From: an uncultured Prevotella sp.
GTDB lineage: Bacteria; Bacteroidota; Bacteroidia; Bacteroidales; Bacteroidaceae
DNA length: 44,785 nt
Assembly: GCA_946540105.1 (NCBI GenBank)
Contig: CAMNIA010000004.1
Coordinates: 1-44,785, forward strand
Reading direction: 5' to 3'
The position numbers were made by a program, and so were the translations under genes. Position 1 is the stretch's first letter. Each line of letters opens with the position of its first letter. Shown here in pieces: positions 42,262 to 44,785 of the stretch. The notes below the pieces were generated by a model. It searched no databases and was not told the DNA's origin. It worked only from the letters and a program-made list of their open reading frames with translations.

Positions 42262-44785
42262 ATGCAAGACTTCGTACATCTTCATGTACATACATATTAC
42301 TCTATTCTCGACGGACAGTCGAGCATCAAGCGACTCGTCGACAAGGCGATAGGCAACGGCATGCGCGGCATGGCTATCACCGACCATGGCGACATGTTTG
42401 GTATCAAAGAATTTCACGACTACGTCGGCTCCGTCAACAAAGGTCGCAAGAAGGAGGGCAAGGAGCCTTTCGTCCCCATCTTCGGTTGCGAGATGTACGT
42501 CTCGCGTCATGGTTCCAAGTCGCTACGTCGCGGCAAGGAGGACCAGAGCGGTTATCACCTCATCGTCTTAGCCAAGAACTATAAAGGCTATAAGAATCTT
42601 ATCAAGCTGGTAAGCCGTTCGTGGGTCGACGGTTTCTATATGCGACCGCGTACCGACCGCGAGGATTTGGAGAAATACCACGAGGGACTCATCGTCTGCT
42701 CTGCCTGCATTGCCGGCGAGGTTCCCAAGAAGATTCTCAACGGCGACATCGCCGGAGCCCGCGAGGCTGTGGAGTGGTACCACCGCGTCTTTGGCGACGA
42801 CTACTACCTGGAGCTGCAGCGCCACGAGGTGAAGGACCCTTCCCTGCGCGCCAACCGTGAGACCTTTCCCTTGCAACAGAAGGCGAACAAGGTGCTCGTC
42901 GAACTGGCTCAGGAGTATGGCATCAAGCTCGTCTGTTCCAACGACGCGCACTTTGTAGACCAGGAGAATGCCGAGGCGCACGACCACCTCTTGTGTCTTT
43001 CTACAGGTAAAGACCTGGATGACCCTACCCGCATGCTCTACTCGAAGCAGGAGTGGTTTAAGACGCGCGAGGAGATGAACGACGTCTTCCAGGATATACC
43101 CGAAGCACTCAGCAACACCTGCGAGATATTGGACAAGGTGGAGATTTACAGTATCGACCACGACCCCATCATGCCCTTCTTCCCTATACCCGAAGACTTC
43201 GGCACCGAGGAACAGTGGCGCCAGAAGTTTACGCAGGAGCAACTTTACGAGGAGTTTACGCGCGACGAGAATGGACTAAACCCCATGCCACGCGAAGAGG
43301 GCGAGAAGAAGATACAGAAGCTCGGCGGCTACGACAAGCTGTATCGCATCAAGTTCGAAGCCGACTACCTGGCTAAACTGGCGTACAAGGGAGCCGCCCG
43401 CTGCTACAACAACGGACAACCCGTTGACATCACGGAAGAGCAGGTAGCGGCAGCTGATTCCTCACTCGTCATTCTTCACTCGTCACTTCCCAAGGAGGTC
43501 GACGATCGCATACGCTTCGAGCTGCACATCATGAAGACGATGGGTTTCCCTGGCTACTTCCTTATTGTGCAGGACTTCATCAACTCCGCACGCGACGAAC
43601 TGGGTGTCATGGTGGGTCCGGGACGTGGTTCGGCAGCCGGCTCTGTGGTGGCTTACTGTCTGGGTATTACCAAGATAGACCCGCTGAAATACGACTTGCT
43701 GTTCGAGCGTTTCCTCAATCCTGACCGTATCTCGCTGCCTGATATCGACACCGACTTCGACGACGACGGGCGCGGCAAGGTGCTGAAGTGGGTGGAAGAC
43801 AAGTATGGTCATGAAAACTGTGCACACATCATTACCTATGCCACCATGGCGACGAAGAATTCCATCAAGGACGTTGCCCGTGTGGAGAAGGTGCCAATCC
43901 CCGTATCCAACGCACTCTGCAAGGCCATTCCCGACCGCTTGCCTGATGTCGATGGAAAGACGCCCAAGATGAATCTTACCAACGCCATCAAGGCGGTTCC
44001 TGAGTTGCGTGACGCCGAGGCCTCCACCGACCCTGCCCTGCGCAACACCATCAAGTATGCCAAGATGCTCGAGGGTACTGTGCGCGGCACGGGCATCCAT
44101 GCCTGTGGCTTCATCATCTGTCGCGACCCCATCTCCGACTGGGTACCGGTCTCGACGGCTGACGACCCTGACTTCAAGGACACCAAGACCAACTGCACGC
44201 AATACGACGGACACGTCATTGAGTCGACGGGACTTATCAAGATGGACTTCCTGGGACTGAAGACGCTGTCGGAGTTGAAGGAGGCTTGCGAGAACATCAA
44301 GATTACGCGTGGCATAGATATCGACTTGGACAACATTCCCATTGACGACCCGAAGACTTACGAGCTATACCAGCAGGGACGCACCATCGGGACTTTCCAG
44401 TTTGAGTCGGCAGGCATGCAGAAATACCTGCGCGAGCTGAAACCCACTGTCTTCGAGGATCTCATCGCCATGAATGCCCTCTACCGTCCGGGACCTATGG
44501 GATACATCCCACAGTTCATTCGCCGTAAACATGGCGAGGAGCCCATCACTTACGACATTCCCGTCATGGAGAAATACCTGAAGGACACCTACGGCATTAC
44601 TGTCTATCAGGAGCAGGTGATGTTGCTTTCGCGTCTGCTTGCCGACTTCACGCGTGGTGAGAGCGATGCTCTGCGTAAGGCGATGGGTAAGAAGAAGAAA
44701 GACATCGTCGATGCCATGAAGCCCAAGTTTATTGAGGGCGGTAAGAAGAACGGTCACGACCCGAAGGTGCTGGAGAAGATTTGGA
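42262..44785 (+). CDS. dnaE: DNA polymerase III subunit alpha (3' end outside window; missing from the ORF track)
   Basis: Open frame from ATG 42262 to window end: MQDFVHLHVHTYYSILDGQSSIKRLVDKAIGNGMRGMAITDHGDMFGIKEFHDY (PHP domain), KTMGFPGYFLIVQDFINSA, VGPGRGSAAGSVVAYCLGITKIDPLKYDLLFERFLNPDRISLPDIDTDFDDDGR, MNALYRPGPM. Confidence 0.96.
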   Translation, partial: MQDFVHLHVHTYYSILDGQSSIKRLVDKAIGNGMRGMAITDHGDMFGIKEFHDYVGSVNKGRKKEGKEPFVPIFGCEMYVSRHGSKSLRRGKEDQSGYHLIVLAKNYKGYKNLIKLVSRSWVDGFYMRPRTDREDLEKYHEGLIVCSACIAGEVPKKILNGDIAGAREAVEWYHRVFGDDYYLELQRHEVKDPSLRANRETFPLQQKANKVLVELAQEYGIKLVCSNDAHFVDQENAEAHDHLLCLSTGKDLDDPTRMLYSKQEWFKTREEMNDVFQDIPEALSNTCEILDKVEIYSIDHDPIMPFFPIPEDFGTEEQWRQKFTQEQLYEEFTRDENGLNPMPREEGEKKIQKLGGYDKLYRIKFEADYLAKLAYKGAARCYNNGQPVDITEEQVAAADSSLVILHSSLPKEVDDRIRFELHIMKTMGFPGYFLIVQDFINSARDELGVMVGPGRGSAAGSVVAYCLGITKIDPLKYDLLFERFLNPDRISLPDIDTDFDDDGRGKVLKWVEDKYGHENCAHIITYATMATKNSIKDVARVEKVPIPVSNALCKAIPDRLPDVDGKTPKMNLTNAIKAVPELRDAEASTDPALRNTIKYAKMLEGTVRGTGIHACGFIICRDPISDWVPVSTADDPDFKDTKTNCTQYDGHVIESTGLIKMDFLGLKTLSELKEACENIKITRGIDIDLDNIPIDDPKTYELYQQGRTIGTFQFESAGMQKYLRELKPTVFEDLIAMNALYRPGPMGYIPQFIRRKHGEEPITYDIPVMEKYLKDTYGITVYQEQVMLLSRLLADFTRGESDALRKAMGKKKKDIVDAMKPKFIEGGKKNGHDPKVLEKIW
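43460..43487. repeat. Four-heptad repeat tract (CNTCAYT)4 in the dnaE coding sequence
   Basis: CCTCACT CGTCATT CTTCACT CGTCACT, encoding SSLVILHSSL. Confidence 0.85.

Noticed and set aside
42568-44214. Long - strand ORFs (224 and 243 aa) at the right edge
   Set aside because: They are antisense to dnaE, which is strongly supported by motifs on the + strand although it is missing from the ORF track.

Overview
This window looks like a Bacteroidales (Prevotella-like) chromosomal segment. The evidence is repeated TAnnTTTG -7 boxes, SprA/type IX secretion genes, T9SS-like C-terminal tails and DUF4834. It carries about 30 protein-coding genes, mostly housekeeping: acyl-CoA dehydrogenase (5' truncated by the window), guanine deaminase, SemiSWEET, purN, mutY, PBP4-type dacB, nadB, ruvA, sprA, ddh, pgk, fumarase, tadA, birA, pyrH, pssA, psd and dnaE (3' truncated and absent from the supplied ORF track). 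Accessory genes are a propeller/AraC sensor-regulator, a GH3 glycosidase, a secreted protein plus nuclease pair, an AKR/amidohydrolase/Zn-ADH cluster, and two M6-like metalloproteases. I found no rRNA, tRNA, CRISPR array or transposase. I do not see a clear new multi-gene defence-type system. The best leads are: (1) the tadA-birA intergenic region, where two apparently leaderless divergent promoters bracket four stem-loops; (2) a 22-bp tandem repeat framed by 12-bp inverted repeats upstream of ruvA; (3) heptanucleotide repeats at four sites, including in-frame tracts in dnaE and the sensor gene; (4) a small LMAGS-type leader fused in frame to a secreted nuclease with an internal signal peptide; (5) an HTCS-like membrane regulator with no kinase or receiver domain; (6) a near-palindromic divergent promoter between dacB and nadB. 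All family calls were made by eye from translated motifs; no database search was run.
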